Notes under the pieces: model-generated | What the model was told of the DNA's origin: nothing | The model's database searches: none | What the model saw: only the letters and a program-made list of their open reading frames with translations | Shown: piece by piece, positions 37,901 through 50,262 of the stretch | How the letters are laid out: the number at the start of each line of letters is the position of its first letter | Position numbering within the stretch: position 1 is the stretch's first letter | Source: Mucidula mucida | Taxonomy: Eukaryota; Basidiomycota; Agaricomycetes; Agaricales; Physalacriaceae | Length of the DNA: 64,000 nucleotides | Assembly (NCBI GenBank): GCA_015501055.1 | Contig: JADNYV010000075.1 | Location: forward strand, 93,163-157,162 | Direction: 5' to 3' | Program-made: the position numbers and the translations under genes

Positions 37901-39583
37901 TCGTGTTTCGTTTTCTTCGACTAGAACTGATCTGGATCCTCAGCTGGCAAGGGCGGTTAGTGTGCCACATGATCACCCGATTGCTAGTCTTGTTAATGTC
38001 GTCGTATTCAGCTCCAAAGGTTCTAAAACTCTACCTACTATCTTCAGCCAAATCTCACACGACTTTTGCAGGCGAAAGGTCCCTTCCGAGCATGCTCGGT
38101 GGCGGCGATCTAGATGTAAGACCACCCTTCAACCTCAGCCGTATCTCAATTTGAACCGCAGGGCGATCTCTTCAACGTACTAACCGATCCCGACCTCATT
38201 CCAGAGCAGACTGAGGCACCTGGCAGCTATGACCCCGTCACGCCACACAAACTAGGACGCCCCAGCGAAATGTACGATATCGCTAATTTCGTTGTAAGTC
38301 GTTGTTCGGTCTTGATCGCCGGTGTATGATGTTGATTTGATACAAAAGTGCGATTATGTGATAGGTCATCTCCTTCGTATCTACCAAGGTTTAGATACTC
38401 AACCGAGTACTTCTTAGGCGATATCGTGGGACCGATCGCGACTCGACATCTTATGATTGCGGACTTCAGCGACCTTGGCGTACGGGATCCTGAGTGTCTG
38501 AGGTTGGCTCAACTCGCGAGTGAGGCGGTCGACTTTGTAAAGTCGGGTGTTCCTGTTTCAAGAAAGGAGCTGCCGCATCCGCTTCGCTATACGCCCGACT
38601 TCATGGCGCGCGAAGACGAGACGGAGAAGTATCTGTCAGTGAAGGCATTGGGTGAGATGTTCCGTGCTGTCCCCGTGCGTACTTTTTGCGTGAACATCAA
38701 GGCATTCTGTATTGACATAGTTCATAGATCCAAAAGTATATCAGACCGAAGGGCGAAACGCAGAACAAGTGTGTATCTTCTAGTAGAATGTGGCCAACGC
38801 TGACACGATGCTAGTGTTGATGCGTCTGTCCTCTGCAAGATTTTGAAGGCCGTCGACAATAAATACCACCAGTTGCCTTTTGGTTCGTGGACACCCAAAC
38901 GTTCCGCCTTTGTCTGGAAGGCGTATGTTATGACATTCTGCAACGAGTGCGAGAAGATTGCGTATCGTAATTCTCTATCTCGGCGAGAGGACCATAGATT
39001 GGGCGAGGAGGAGCTGGCAGTGGGTACCACGGGTAGTCTCAGGGTAGAGTCAGCGGAGTACAATCTCATGCATCGTGCGCGCACCCAAATGTCCGACCTT
39101 ACGCGCCGAATGCGTGCTCATATCAAGGATCTCAAGGAGGGAGATGTGGACATTGATGAGGGGTCGTTGGAGGTGGAGGATGACGACGAGGGGAATCCGG
39201 TGATTGTCAAGAAGGAGGAAGAGCAAGATGATGAGGGCCTTCTTGCGAAGCTTGCCTCTGGTGCGGTGAAAGTGACACCGGCGGCTTTGGAGGAGGAGCA
39301 GGACGGCTCTGAGGATGAGATCCAGGAGATTGATTCAATGTTGTTCTATGGCGGGGTGGATGTGAAGTCGGAGAGACGCAGTCCGAGTGGTGATTCGGAC
39401 GACGAAGATGAGATCCAGGAGATGGCTCGTCCGGATTGGCGCATCCTTGCTAGTGGGCGGGCGTACGGGGCGTGTCAGTACGCGCTGGACACGCTGGTGA
39501 GTAAGAAGGTTCCGTTCGGGATGCGGTTGTTCTCGTTGATCGCGGTGGAAACGCTGTTATCGTTGATTAAAACTATGAGATAA
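34944..39583 (+). CDS. RNA-dependent RNA polymerase (QDE-1/RdRP family)
   Basis: Cellular RdRP that makes double-stranded RNA for RNA silencing. The start is MDHRNRRARPRHSD, followed by a basic N-terminus; the long first half includes YSYIADHLVDEDIIYGDRY and VLRLYPNFHDHFLRVSFTE. The catalytic core has YRARIQVAGPTLIGVCDTWG, DHPIASLVNVVVFSSKGERS and LGGGDLDGDLFNVL. The DxDGD metal-binding triad is split by a 46-base intron (38116-38161) between DLD and GD. The C-terminal part runs FGSWTPKRSAFVWKAYVM, then an acidic region with two DEIQE units, and ends LFSLIAVETLLSLIKTMR. About a dozen short introns; no frame break noticed. A partial inverted copy of its last 265 bases lies at 7315-7600, and a Mov10-like helicase lies 11 kb downstream. 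Confidence 0.93.
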
Positions 39584-39766
39584 GTTGGGGATAATTATAG
39601 CTTATAGTCTAGTTTCTAAAGTACTCATATTTTCTATTACTTTTCGGCATAGTTCGAGATATCCTACCGATCAATGCAATGGCACTACTGCATCGAAAAC
39701 CTGTCATCTTCATGGTTTAATTCACAAGTCCACAGCATGGAATGTTGAACGTTGAACAGCAGGTTT

Positions 39767-41319
39767 CTATGCGTCAACCTGCTTATTCCCGATCCAAAAT
39801 TGCAGCGCGCTCATCTCCCTTCCTCCCTTGGCCTCCTTTTTACACCTGAAATACTTTGTCGTAACTTGTGGAAAGCAAACCTCCATCAACCATGTCTGTA
39901 ACTGCGCCAGCCCGACTGTCTTGGCGCCATTCGAAGGAGACTGCAGAAACACGTCAAGGGCGAGGGTCTCGAGCTGTAAGTTCTCGCCAGATAAAGCTGC
40001 GTCCAGTTTCCCCCAGACACCTTGTGATCCCAAGTCCTTCTCATTCAAGGGAACAAGTACAACGAGCTGCAAGCAGAACTCTTGGAGTCTCGAATAGGGA
40101 GGAACGGCGACCAGGCTTTCAATGTACCAGTTGAAGAGGTCTTCATCCGGTCGGAACAGAGCGAAGGGGTTATTAACTCTTAGGCGGACGTCGCCGGTTT
40201 TGACCCCGGCAAGATAAAGCGGCGTACCGACTGCGCCTTTGACTGGTGGAGAGAATTATGAGTGGACAGGGGGAGGAATGGTCAACGCCACGTACAAACT
40301 GTAAAGAGATCGAAACTCAAATAAGAGAGTTCGTATCGGTGGATAAGATTGTTGAGGCGTTTCACGAGTGTGGCGGTCATCGTTGAGCATGAGGAGTCGC
40401 CGACAGATATTTCCAACAAATCTACACATGCGAACGGCGACCACTCGCGACTTGCCAAAATGTCCATCAGAATCAGCATGCCGGACACATGGGCCCTGGA
40501 TAGTGTCAATTTGAGAATGTCAACATAACACGAGGATGCTGTGCGGGGCCTGTCGAACTCCCAATCCGTCCAGGTATCTTCATCGTCCCAGTCCCAAGTA
40601 GCTTCGTCAAGATGAAGCAACATCCAATTGTTGTTGGAACTAGGCGGCATAAGGGATATGGCGTCAACGGAGACCTGCTGAATTTCCATATCATGCCAAT
40701 GATTTAATAATGCGTTAAACGCCGAGATGGAGAACGTGTTGTTGCTGAGGATGAGCCGTTTCATGGAGGATTGCTTCAGAACGCCCAAGTCGTCGAGGAA
40801 CTGCGTAGAAGTCTTCTCGTAGAAATACATGCTGTCTAGTCGAACAAACTGAAGTTTGTGCATCTGGGGAATGAAGGACAAGAATGAGAGGAATAGCGAA
40901 CGACTGCAAATGGGAATGAAAAAAGACTCTTCATTGGTATTTTGATGAGAGAATTCAAGTGTCCTGACGAATGTGGGAAGACTGAGATCATTTTCTAGGG
41001 CTTGACAAAGATTACGGAGTGAGGCGTCTAAATCGTGATCATGGGTGCGGAGAGCAATCTTTTCGAATAATATTTTGCGAACGATAGCGATCGTGTTCGG
41101 CCAGACCAAGCAGACTGCGCGTAGATCGCGAAAGTATGCGGCGTTCTCGTCCCGAACCTTCCTAGCCGGTAATGTGGAGTGGCTTGGAGATAATTCGCGG
41201 ATAACGAGGATTTTGAGTTCGAGGGGAATGTCAGGCTGGGTCTTGTAAGCTCGTCGGACAAAAGCGACAACAATTGGACGCGTACCATGATTGAGGCAGG
41301 AGTATCCTGCAAAGGACAA
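39767..41319 (-). CDS. F-box/LRR-like hypothetical protein
   Basis: Two exons. The first (41319 to about 40300) begins MSFAGYSCLNHGTRP and has an F-box-like segment (IPLELKILVIRELSPS...DLRAVCLVWPNTIAIVRKI). It is followed by leucine-spaced repeats (LRNLCQALENDLSLPTFV, MKRLILSNNTFSISAF). An intron with donor GTACGTGG joins to GAVGTPLYLAGVKTGDVRL and runs to WIGNKQVDA, where the stop is at 39767. About 480 residues. The F-box is weak, so the adaptor role is inferred. It is convergent with the RdRP gene, 180 bases apart. Confidence 0.65.
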
Positions 41320-42062
41320 CGGATCGAAAGATACCGAGGAATATCGTTGGTCTCTACGAAGAGCGCATTCTTTGATAAGGTAGGTAGTGGTACGAGTGCA
41401 AGAGGGTAAAGAAGGTCTCAGCGTTACTTAAGCAACCTGTCATTGACAGCTCGGCATCGCTATGGCCGTTCGTCTGTTCCAACCAGACGCGTTTCCGACG
41501 CGTTTATCGCGCTTGAGAACTGGATAGGGGACAAGAAGGCCTCTCAAGATACACCCTACAATGCTGAACCTCAAATGTGCCGACCGAGTAGCCTGGCTCG
41601 AATTGTGGCGAACTGGCCTCGGAAGGCTCTACCCCTTGACATCGATAGTACGCCCAAAGGAAAGCAAGAACATATAGCAAGTAGAACCGCATTGCCGAGG
41701 TCGCGAGCAATTGAACTCTGAACATTTAGCAACAGATTCAATTGGATGTGGGATCAACTTCATGGCCCAGGCAAAAAACTTCAGAGATTGGGTCAACAGC
41801 TGCATTGATTCACCTTCTGACTCTGGGGTACATTCAAGAGACAAGGATGTGTAGGAGTACAGTGACTTTGACTTTGTAGCTAGGTTGCACGAATGTATAC
41901 ATTAAATTTCATCAGTATTGCTTTTGAGTGGGGCACAGGTATGTATGACATTAAACGCGGTAAAGGCTGGGCGCAATTGAACGATCCTGGTGTACGAGAG
42001 CAACAATCTCGTGAGTAGGTACGAACGTCGCGCAACCGCAGTAGAACTACCCCATGTCCTCA
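41320..42062. other. Intergenic stretch
   Basis: Between the 5' end of the LRR-like gene and the 3' end of PTPA. Open frames overlapping 41.9-42.3 kb are shadows of the repetitive PTPA C-terminus. No further gene was recognised. Confidence 0.4.
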
Positions 42063-43257
42063 CTATCGAGGTAGAGTCGGAGGACCCATTCGAGATCGAT
42101 CCCATGGTGCTTGAGTCGCAGCCCAAGGCGCCACACTTGCCGCTTGCGCAGCCCATGGTGCTTGAGTTCCCGTTTGAGAAACAGTCGCCGCAGCCACAGA
42201 CGCCGCTTGTATATCCCATCTCAGAAGCCCACCCAATGGAACGTGCTGTACAACCACCCGCTTCCCCAAGACCTCTGCCTAACAATCATCAGTACACACA
42301 CAAACACTTCCAGGTCAAGGCAAACCTACCTCGTACATCTTGAACAATCCCTTGTTCACCTTGCCCCAGTTCGGTACACCCACGGCAATCGAATGCAGCT
42401 GAGACGAGTGCTCGTGGAATGGGCCCCGCTTCACCTCCCTGATCCTCTCATTGCCATAAAATACAGATTGGTCTTTTCCAGCGGAGACTTGAGAACCGCA
42501 TTCACAGGAATCGCAGTCTGATCTCGCAACTGCCCAGACCCGAAGATGTACGGGAGAAAGCACGAGTCGTCGAGACCCCATACGCCGTGGCTGCCAGCGG
42601 GCTCCAGGGAATATGTATCCTGGAGACGCCAGCAGAGGCGGAGGTAACGCGTGAATAGGCGAAGAACGACGGCGCGCTCCTCGGCGGGCGATGGGGTTAG
42701 AAAGCGCAGAAGGGTGAGACACAGCAGGAATAGAGCAAAGGAAGTCTCGTGTCCGGTACCGTAGTCCATGCGGATAAACGACCCAAAGGACGTGAGTAGG
42801 TACGGTCGAATGTAAGGTATTGCAGCCGCGTATTCGGGAGGCAGATGCGTCCCCAAAAGAGCGTCGATGCCGTCCTCTAACCGCTGTCCCCATGTCCTGA
42901 ATGCTAGATTCCCGAAACGCTGTGGGGTCTGCAGAGGTGGGATCTCATCGATCCATACGTCCAACACGTCCAAAAGCGCAATTAGACTGTCTATAGCCTG
43001 CACCGCATTGAATCAGGACTAAAAGCTCAAAACAGATGGCTTACTGTGCTCTCACTCTTGCCCTCTATCGGTAGATAGTGCCCCACTACAGCCTCGTTCA
43101 ACCGCCGCAAATACAAGGCATAGTCTTTATATCCTCGGGTGCCTTTCCAGGCTTCGACGTCGTAATCAGAATGAATCTTCTGTGAGGGTGTTTCCAAGTC
43201 TGCGAGATATGAAAGCGGAATAGCGCGAAGCTCGACTAGCTGGTGCGGTTCGTCCAT
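42063..43257 (-). CDS. Serine/threonine phosphatase 2A activator (PTPA, peptidyl-prolyl isomerase)
   Basis: PTPA/Rrd family protein that activates PP2A catalytic subunits and has cis-trans prolyl isomerase activity. It starts MDEPHQLVELRAIPLSYLAD and has YKDYALYLRRLNEAVVG, FGNLAFRTWGQRLEDGIDAL, FIRMDYGTGHETSFALFLLC, EPAGSHGVWGLDDSCFLPYI and KGLFKMYE, all standard PTPA blocks. The C-terminus after VVQHVPLGGLL is Ala/Gln/Trp-rich with repeated TQAPWAA-like units and unlike the family's usual end. Short introns lie near 43045, 42440 and 42290. The core is intact, so it should be active. Confidence 0.92.
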
Positions 43258-43340
43258 TGAACATGATGGAAGGAGAGCAGGATGCCATCTCTATCGGCAA
43301 GTCGGACCACTTGCCGGATGCCGAAGTTAGGATTGACGTT

Positions 43341-43653
43341 AGGTCCGTGCCGAGAAATTCAATCTTCAAGTTCTTCCAAGTGATATGGTAGTAGCTCTGA
43401 ACTACGCGACAGCCACTGGTTCGTCAGTCCCGCAGGTTTTGACCTATTACAAGAAACTCAATGGGTGGGTAGAGAAATGCATCTCGACTTGAAGCTTCGC
43501 TGACACTGACACACATTTGCTCTCTCCAAAGACTATCGGGACAGCGCTCTTGGAACACGGGGCCTGAGACTCTATCTTCTCTCTGTAAAGCTATGTTTCT
43601 GGAATCTTTTACTGGCCTGGTTGTCTCGTTTGATCGCTCTGAGAATATGGGCC
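43341..43653 (+). repeat. Coding-like segment duplicated (inverted) at 6931-7285
   Basis: It sits just upstream of PTPA, head-to-head. The plus strand reads VRAEKFNLQVLPSDMVVALN and YKKLNGWVEKCIST before a stop, preceded by TTAG that could be an acceptor. A later shifted block reads THLLSPKTIGTALLEHGA. The copy at 7 kb keeps slightly better reading in the last part. It looks like the exons of an unrecognised, decayed gene. Confidence 0.7.
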
Positions 43654-43952
43654 CTCGATTTGTTCTCATTACATGACTATGCCAAAGTCTGATGAAAGAG
43701 TACTTGCAACGTTGCTTCATGCAACCTTTCTGTGTACGTCAAGATTGTAGAAAGGCAGTTGTTGATCTAACCTCTGAGTCTGAATCACCTCATATCCATA
43801 TGATACAAATATCTTTCTGATCTAGAGAGAAGGCAACACATTGCACCTGCTCTCCAGAAGCAGCATTCCAGATGCATACATCATACCCATTGGACCACAA
43901 AGTACATCTGAGCCGATAACCTGAAGCACCGGACCCTCCAAATGAACTTGGC

Positions 43953-45800
43953 TTACAATCGCAAAAACGACGTATCCATCCCGTGCGCAAAATCCCACAC
44001 GCATATCCGTTGGTCCTCTCCACACGACACAATCTGCACAACCATCAGTCGCCTGACATACAAAACAAGAACAAGAACCCCGCACCTTGGTACAATCAAA
44101 ACCTACACAAAATATCCTCCCCTCATGTCCACCACTCAGGTTAGCGACCATCTGGCCCGTATGTCGGTCCCAAACCTTGATTGTGAGATCATAACTCGCG
44201 CTGACCACAAACTCCGCCTCCCCTTCCCCAAACGACACGGACCTCACCAAATCCGTATGCGTGTGCGTGCAGTCCACCGCGGTCGGCTGGGCTGGGCTGC
44301 CCACAAGTCTGGCACACCGCGTTCCCACTCGTGGCGGCGCCGTCGCCCAACCCGTATTCGACTGTAAATTTATGAGTCTCAAATGGCGATCCGAGCTCCC
44401 ACTCAGGACGTCCCCGCCCTTCAAGTCAATCGAGGCAATACCCCTCGTATGGTGGTTTTCAAACGTTCGTAGAAGGCGGCCTGACACGGCATCCCACAGT
44501 TTGACGGAACGGTCTCCAGACCCAGATACGATGATGGTCGGGCTGAGGGATATGGCATTGACAGCGGCACGATGGTCGCGCAAAACATGTTCGGGCGTCA
44601 GGGAAGGGAGGTGGTACGTCCGGATCGTGCGGTCTAGGGGAAACGTTAGCGGATAGTCAGGAATAATAGATTGTCAGTCACCTTTGGAACACGACACTAA
44701 ACGCGTCTTGTCAAACCGGACACACAATACGCTGTCCTCGTGATCCTGGATGACTTGGAGGATACGACTATCTTTCAAATCCCAAACAACGATCCGACGG
44801 TCACTGCCGCCTGACGCTAGCATTCCTTCGCTTACGCAGAGGCTCAACACCGAGCTCGTGTGACCGCCTTCTAGCACGCGCTCCACCAAGCCCGTCTGGA
44901 GATTCCATTCACGTATTGTTCGGTCGCGGGAACCAGTAAACAGTGTCTGTCTCCCTTCAGTAGAGCGATACAGCTGTAAACAGTAAATTGTGTTCGTGTG
45001 CGCATTCGTCGGTCCGCCTCGTGTCTGTAGCGCCGAAAGACGGTAGGAAGACGCGATAAATCGGTTGTAGAGCCGGGTATGAGTCTGATGGAGAAGTTTA
45101 TAGTCGGGTTTCGTATGGAGACGCGGAGTATTTGAGAGAGGGTTTGCGGGACGCGAAGTAAGCATCGGTATCGACGGTGGGGCAGAATGTCGTTGTAACC
45201 GTGTGCCGGGTGGCGGCGGAGCGGTGGTGACAGTAAACGAGACGAAGCCCGAATCATCCATCATCATGTCCTCGACTTCGCCCTCTTCTTCATCATCGCT
45301 CTCTCCCATTCCTTCATCGAGTTGTAACTCGTCACGGCTAGGAGGTAAATGTGGTAATGTCGGCTCTTGCCACACCCAGTTCTTTTCGTGACAAAGCGCT
45401 TTCCATAAAGTCTGGTCGTCGGCGAGACTGCGCCAACGCTTTGAGACAGCTGCACAGGTGAGAAGAGAGGTAGCAGGGAGATAAGAGAATATTTGGAGCG
45501 CGAGTTCTGATGGTACCGACTGAAAGAATCAGACATTAACCAACTTGTCTTGCAAGAACAGGTGATGATACGCACACCGACAAAGTCAAATTGCAGTAAC
45601 GGTGCAATCCGTCGATGAATTGTGGCGAGTCGCGAGCGGGAGAGGGAGGCGAGGAGTTTATAAGCGAGGTCTAGATTCCGTTGAACACAAAGACCTGAAG
45701 CAATAAAGAGAAACGCACCTTCACGTTCCTGTTCACTGCCCACTGACAAGCCTTCAATTCGTGGTGCCACAGGGCCTTCAACATAGCCTTCGTCGTGCAT
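43953..45800 (-). CDS. F-box/WD40-repeat protein (SCF substrate receptor)
   Basis: Resembles Cdc4/Met30/Pof1-type receptors of SCF ubiquitin ligases. The N-terminus (MHDEGYVEGPVAPRIEGLS) leads to an F-box: SVPSELALQIFSYLPATSLL...VSKRWRSLADDQTLWKALC. An acidic linker follows (ESDDEEEGEVEDMMMDDSG). Seven WD blades are seen: DRTIREWNL, DRRIVVWDL, DRTIRTYHL, DRSVKLWDA, DRHLRLINL, YDLTIKVWD and DQRICVWDF. The last exon ends DTSFLRL with TAA at 43953-43955. An open frame at 45834-46085 (MIHAPSTTECSTTNLQSG) could be an extra 5' exon, so the true start is uncertain. The target is unknown. Confidence 0.88.
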
Positions 45801-46164
45801 AGTCTCAATGTTGGTTTGTAGTTCTGAACAGTATTATTGGTCGTTCTTCCACGTTGAATATAATGCGGGCTCCAGTAGTATGTTTTTCAAGAAAGAAAGA
45901 TGATGAAAGATAGTGCAAGAGGACGAAACGACGGCGATGGCTGATGGTGATGGTAGGGTAGGATCATCAGTTGCCTCCCCGACAGACCCTGACAATGCGC
46001 GTGCGGTCGGACCGGGTTCCGATAATTCAACGCCACTTTGTAGATTTGTTGTTGAGCACTCTGTTGTGCTAGGCGCGTGAATCATCAGAATTCTATGCCA
46101 ATAAAGTAGTAAGACATTAAATAACGTGCAACGTAGTGCTACCCCAAAGTAACGCTAGATTCGT
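45801..46164. other. Spacer, possibly holding a 5' exon of the F-box/WD40 gene
   Basis: A minus-strand open frame at 45834-46085 (MIHAPSTTECSTTNLQSG) precedes an acceptor-like TTCAG near 45825. It could be a first coding exon or leader. Otherwise nothing recognised. Confidence 0.3.
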
Positions 46165-49100
46165 TCAATTCGTCTTTTTTGAGGGAATAAATCCAATCTG
46201 AGCCCAATAGTCAAGCCAAGAAATCACTTCAGGTGACTGTATGGGCTGCACGCGCTGCAGCCGTGTGGAACACCGTATAGCTCCTTCACAGCTCATTTCA
46301 GGTATCCCAATCGCCTCACGCCCCTCCAACTGGACGTCCAACCCCGCCTTGAAAAAGTCCAATAATTTCAGCGCCGGCACATCCTGAACACTAGCCGAAC
46401 ACGCCTCCAACTTGCGCACCCATTCCGCATAGGGCACCAAAGGAAGATTCAGCTCTTGCCCTATAATCGTAAAGATAGCTTTCGAGGACTGCGCTTTGGG
46501 GTGAACCAGATGTACGGTCCCAACGGTACTTTTGGCACGGGAAAAGTCGATCAATGCGCCAGCAGCAATGTCAAGAGGTATCCATGTGCATGTCTGCATG
46601 TGTATCACTGTCAGTCAATCACCATAGTTACTTGAATGCAACTCACTCCTTCGAATTCAGGCAGTGCTCGTAATGTGATACTGACTTGACGATGGCCGGT
46701 ACCCAATCCGACGTATTCCATCCGCCGTTAACACCTCCGGCGATCTGCCCTGTTCGCACGACGATGGGGCGCAGCGCTGTCTCTTTCGCTGCTTGATACA
46801 GCATCTGCTCGCCAACCCACTTGGATTCGCTATATCCTTGGCCTACCGCAACCTGAGGATCATTCAATGGTGCCTCTGGCACAGGTCCTTCTGAGTAACG
46901 TCTAGGTACAGTGATGAACACAACATTGTTGTCGAAAGAATGAAAGCAACTTACTCCTTAACACACCAACAGAACTCGTGAACACGAACCGCGGCGTGGC
47001 TTCTGAGGGGAAGTCAATGCGAGATCAATCAGCGTCCGCATACCCTTGAGGATGCTCTCGTATGATGACAACTTGAGATTAAGTCGACTCTCCAAGCGAT
47101 GTGGATGATATGTGTCACGCTACGCCGAATCTGCCAACGCAAAATTCGTCAACAAACCCCAAAGTAATAGAGAAAAGACACTCACCTCGCGATCCAAAGC
47201 AGCATCTACTCCCAACCATTCTCCGTAATCTCCGCTTCCACCAAAACGACCTTCGGAGACGAAGCAATTGCAGGATCATATCCTTTACTCTCCAGCGCCT
47301 GCCTCTGTCTGTCCAAGAGACCCGGCGACCCTTTCGATGGCCGATTAAAAGCATACACCTTCTTAACCGAATTCGATTGCACAAGCTTGGCCAATGTCGC
47401 TGACCCCAAACTACCCGTCGTGCCCGTAACAAGCACAACATCACTCGCGCCAAGAAACAGACTGAAGAGATTGTAAAAGGCGACCGCCAAGGTGCTCACG
47501 AGCGCTGTAAAAACATTTGGCGATCTTGACGCCGCCGTCTTCGAGAAAGAGGCGGGGGTTGCGAGCCTCCCAAGAACGCTGCGCATACCTTCGACAGGAT
47601 CACTAACGCTGGACTTGGTCTCGCCATCGCTGATGTACGCGGCGATGGCGCTGATACCGGGTGATCATAGATAAAATCCGAGCCTATCAAACGGGCCTTG
47701 GCAGGCTGTCCCTCACGAAGTGCGTGAACAAGAGTATTCCGAATCCAGGCGGCTTGTAGACTGTAATCCCAGTATCAAAATGACAACAGTAGAAAAAGTA
47801 AGAGGAAAGTACACACCTATCACATCCACATTCAAATATATCTTCATCATCCTTGGCCGGGTGGTGCAGGTTGTGATTCACTACTGCTCTGGCGAAAGAG
47901 AGGCAAGCTTCAAAAGTCCAATTTGATGGACCTTCTATTTCCACGCGTTCCTCGACGGTCTTGTAAAGCGTCTCGATCTCTCGGTCATACTCGCTCAAAA
48001 TGACAGCTCGCCTGGGCGCACCCTTGGAGTTGAACGAGAACGGCTTCGACGGGTTCGCGAAAATGACCATCTGAGTGTCATATGATAATCATGCAACACG
48101 TCCTGAAAGTCCATTGCTGCTTACCTCTTTGAATAATCTAGAATGACTAGGTGCGAATTCATTCATCTTTTCGATGCTGGGCCATATGAGCGATCGATAC
48201 TTGACGATGGATTCCTCGTCCTGAGGATCGAACGCGAACTCCGGCTTCAGTTGAACGAGGATTCCGTTCTGGAACTTTCCGCGTCCGAACATAACGCTTG
48301 CAGTAACATGAGGATCGTGACTCAAGATCGCCTCTATAGAATAACTGTGAGCTGAATCAATGTCCCAGAGGCTCTAGCATTACCAAGTGGGGTTGGATTT
48401 GTCTAGGATGGCGACATTGAGTAAATCGACGCGAGTCAAAACGACTACCCCACCTTCTCCCCAGTTGAAAGCATGAGCTGGTCATCTTTACGGCCTATGA
48501 GCTTCCAATGGCCCGGCAAGGTCGGATGGGGAAGGAAAAGATCATTAGTTGCGTACGCGTCTTCCCCTTCCCATTTCGTGTTGACGACATGTATTTCTGT
48601 ATACGGCTTCGACTGGTACGGTAGGTTCGTGTAAGAATCTGCACCTGACGCCACAGACAACTCACGATGACAATGAGTTCATAGGTACCGTCGCCCTGCG
48701 GTGAAAACGCAGTGGCCAACGCGCGATTCATCTGAATATATTCCCAATTCATGCCGGGAGGTTCTGGAAGAACGCGATGTTAGAAATAGGAGTTGCACCA
48801 ACGAAAGTGGCTGTCTAACCAGGTGTGTGAGTACACAAAACGCCAGCTTCGGTGCTATCAGGTTAAGGCTTCAGGACTCAAATCGCACGAAGAGTCAGAG
48901 ATCTTACATGCCAAAGATACTGAACAAGCTACAGCCTTCTTTTGCAAGAATATCGCCCGACGCTTTGCTCATCGGGCCGCCGCCGAAACACTAACATTTC
49001 GTCAAGACGCGATATAATATTTGGCGTGAGACACGCACGATGCCCTCTTTGAGAGTCTTGAGATACTGGACCTTTTCTGGATCCTTGGCCCATATCTATT

Positions 49101-50262
49101 GGAGATCAACAAATGTGAAGAGTAAGCCTGATTCGCCCTACCTCAATGAACACAGGGGGACCGAACGCAAAATCTGCTTTTGAGGATACCAAGCCACGGT
49201 AAACAGCGTCAAACGATGGGATCACAGCCGGTGACACTGGCGGAAAGACTGCCATGACTAAACCAGTCGTCGACTAATTGACAGCTCAGACCATCTCGCG
49301 TTGGAACACACAAACATCAAAAAAAACCCACATCCAATTCATGAAATTGATACCAATGGCATGATACATCGCCAAGCAATGAACCGCGAACACCTTCCCA
49401 TATAATCCCTCGCTCCGAACCCTGAAATCAGACGCTGTAACTTCAGGAGCAACACAATTGAAAGAAGCTCTCGTACAAGGTGCCATTGAAGCTTGGCCGC
49501 ATGTTCGGTCATTCCAGTAAATAGGCTTTGGGAAGGAAGTAGATCCTTTGAATAGATCAGAAACTTGATAGCTACCCGCCCGAAGCCGTTGTTGGACGCA
49601 CCAGACGAATGCGCGACGATTCTTGTCGCTGACAAGTCGCGCGGTCTTGGCGGGAGTTCCTGGAACTTTTGTTCACCAGTATAGATCTCATCGTATACTG
49701 GCATAGCCGCGACGATGGGCTTGTCGTTCTCGTCGAGCAGAGTCATAGACTCTCCATGAGTTCTTGTATCGGTGTATCCGAACTGACAAACAGATGCGAA
49801 GGCCGCGTTGTTCTCAACAAGTGTGCAATAGCCGCCGGAGAATTACGCGGGGATATGGGAAAGAAAGGGATCCCGCCGCGGAACATTCCCACAAACGTCG
49901 TAAAGAAGGTGATGGTGTCTGAAAATATGACGTTTTAAACTCTGGAGAGAAGCGGGCGACATACCAGTTGCTGCTAGGACAGCTACGACCGGTCGCACGT
50001 TCATGTCTGCGCTGTGGTTGAAGTTGGTGGTTTTCGTGACATACCAACCTGCCCGGTGAGCAGCCGGGACGAGCTCAGAGTAGCGGACGTGTGTGAGCTC
50101 ATCGGTGTCTGCATTGGTGTAGACAAAGACGGGATGGTGGGGATTATGCCTGTAATGAAAATCATATAGTTCTGGGACGCTGATCGAGCCATCGAGGGGA
50201 GGTATCGTCCAGCCTTCAGCAGTGTGCAAGTTCAGGTTTGGCGGGGTAGTGAGAAATGACAT
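46165..50262 (-). CDS. Adenylate-forming reductase (A-T-R, NRPS-like)
   Basis: Single-module enzyme that activates a carboxylic acid as AMP ester, loads it on a carrier domain and releases it as aldehyde or alcohol (L-aminoadipate-reductase-like architecture). Adenylation domain: starts MSFLTTPPNLNLHTAEGW, with AHSSGSTSFPKPIYW (core A3), YGKVFAVHCLAMYHAIG and LIGRKDDQLMLSTGEKV. Thiolation domain: ECGCDSLQAAWIRNTL, with Ser as the phosphopantetheine site. Reductase domain: VLVTGTTGSLGSATLAKLVQ (NADPH Rossmann) and GYSESKWVGEQ (YxxxK). It ends WAQIGFIPSKKTN. A one-base break lies at about 47007 in a run of four G on the plus strand; a fifth G would give TPRFVFTSSVGV. The substrate is not predictable by eye. 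Confidence 0.88.

Noticed and set aside
41902..42343. Overlapping frames rich in Gly/Cys (minus) and Pro (plus)
   Set aside because: Both are alternative readings of the repetitive end of PTPA, whose own frame continues from the conserved core.
43424..43720. 98-codon minus-strand frame upstream of PTPA
   Set aside because: Lies across the duplicated segment and is not preserved as an open frame in the 7-kb copy.
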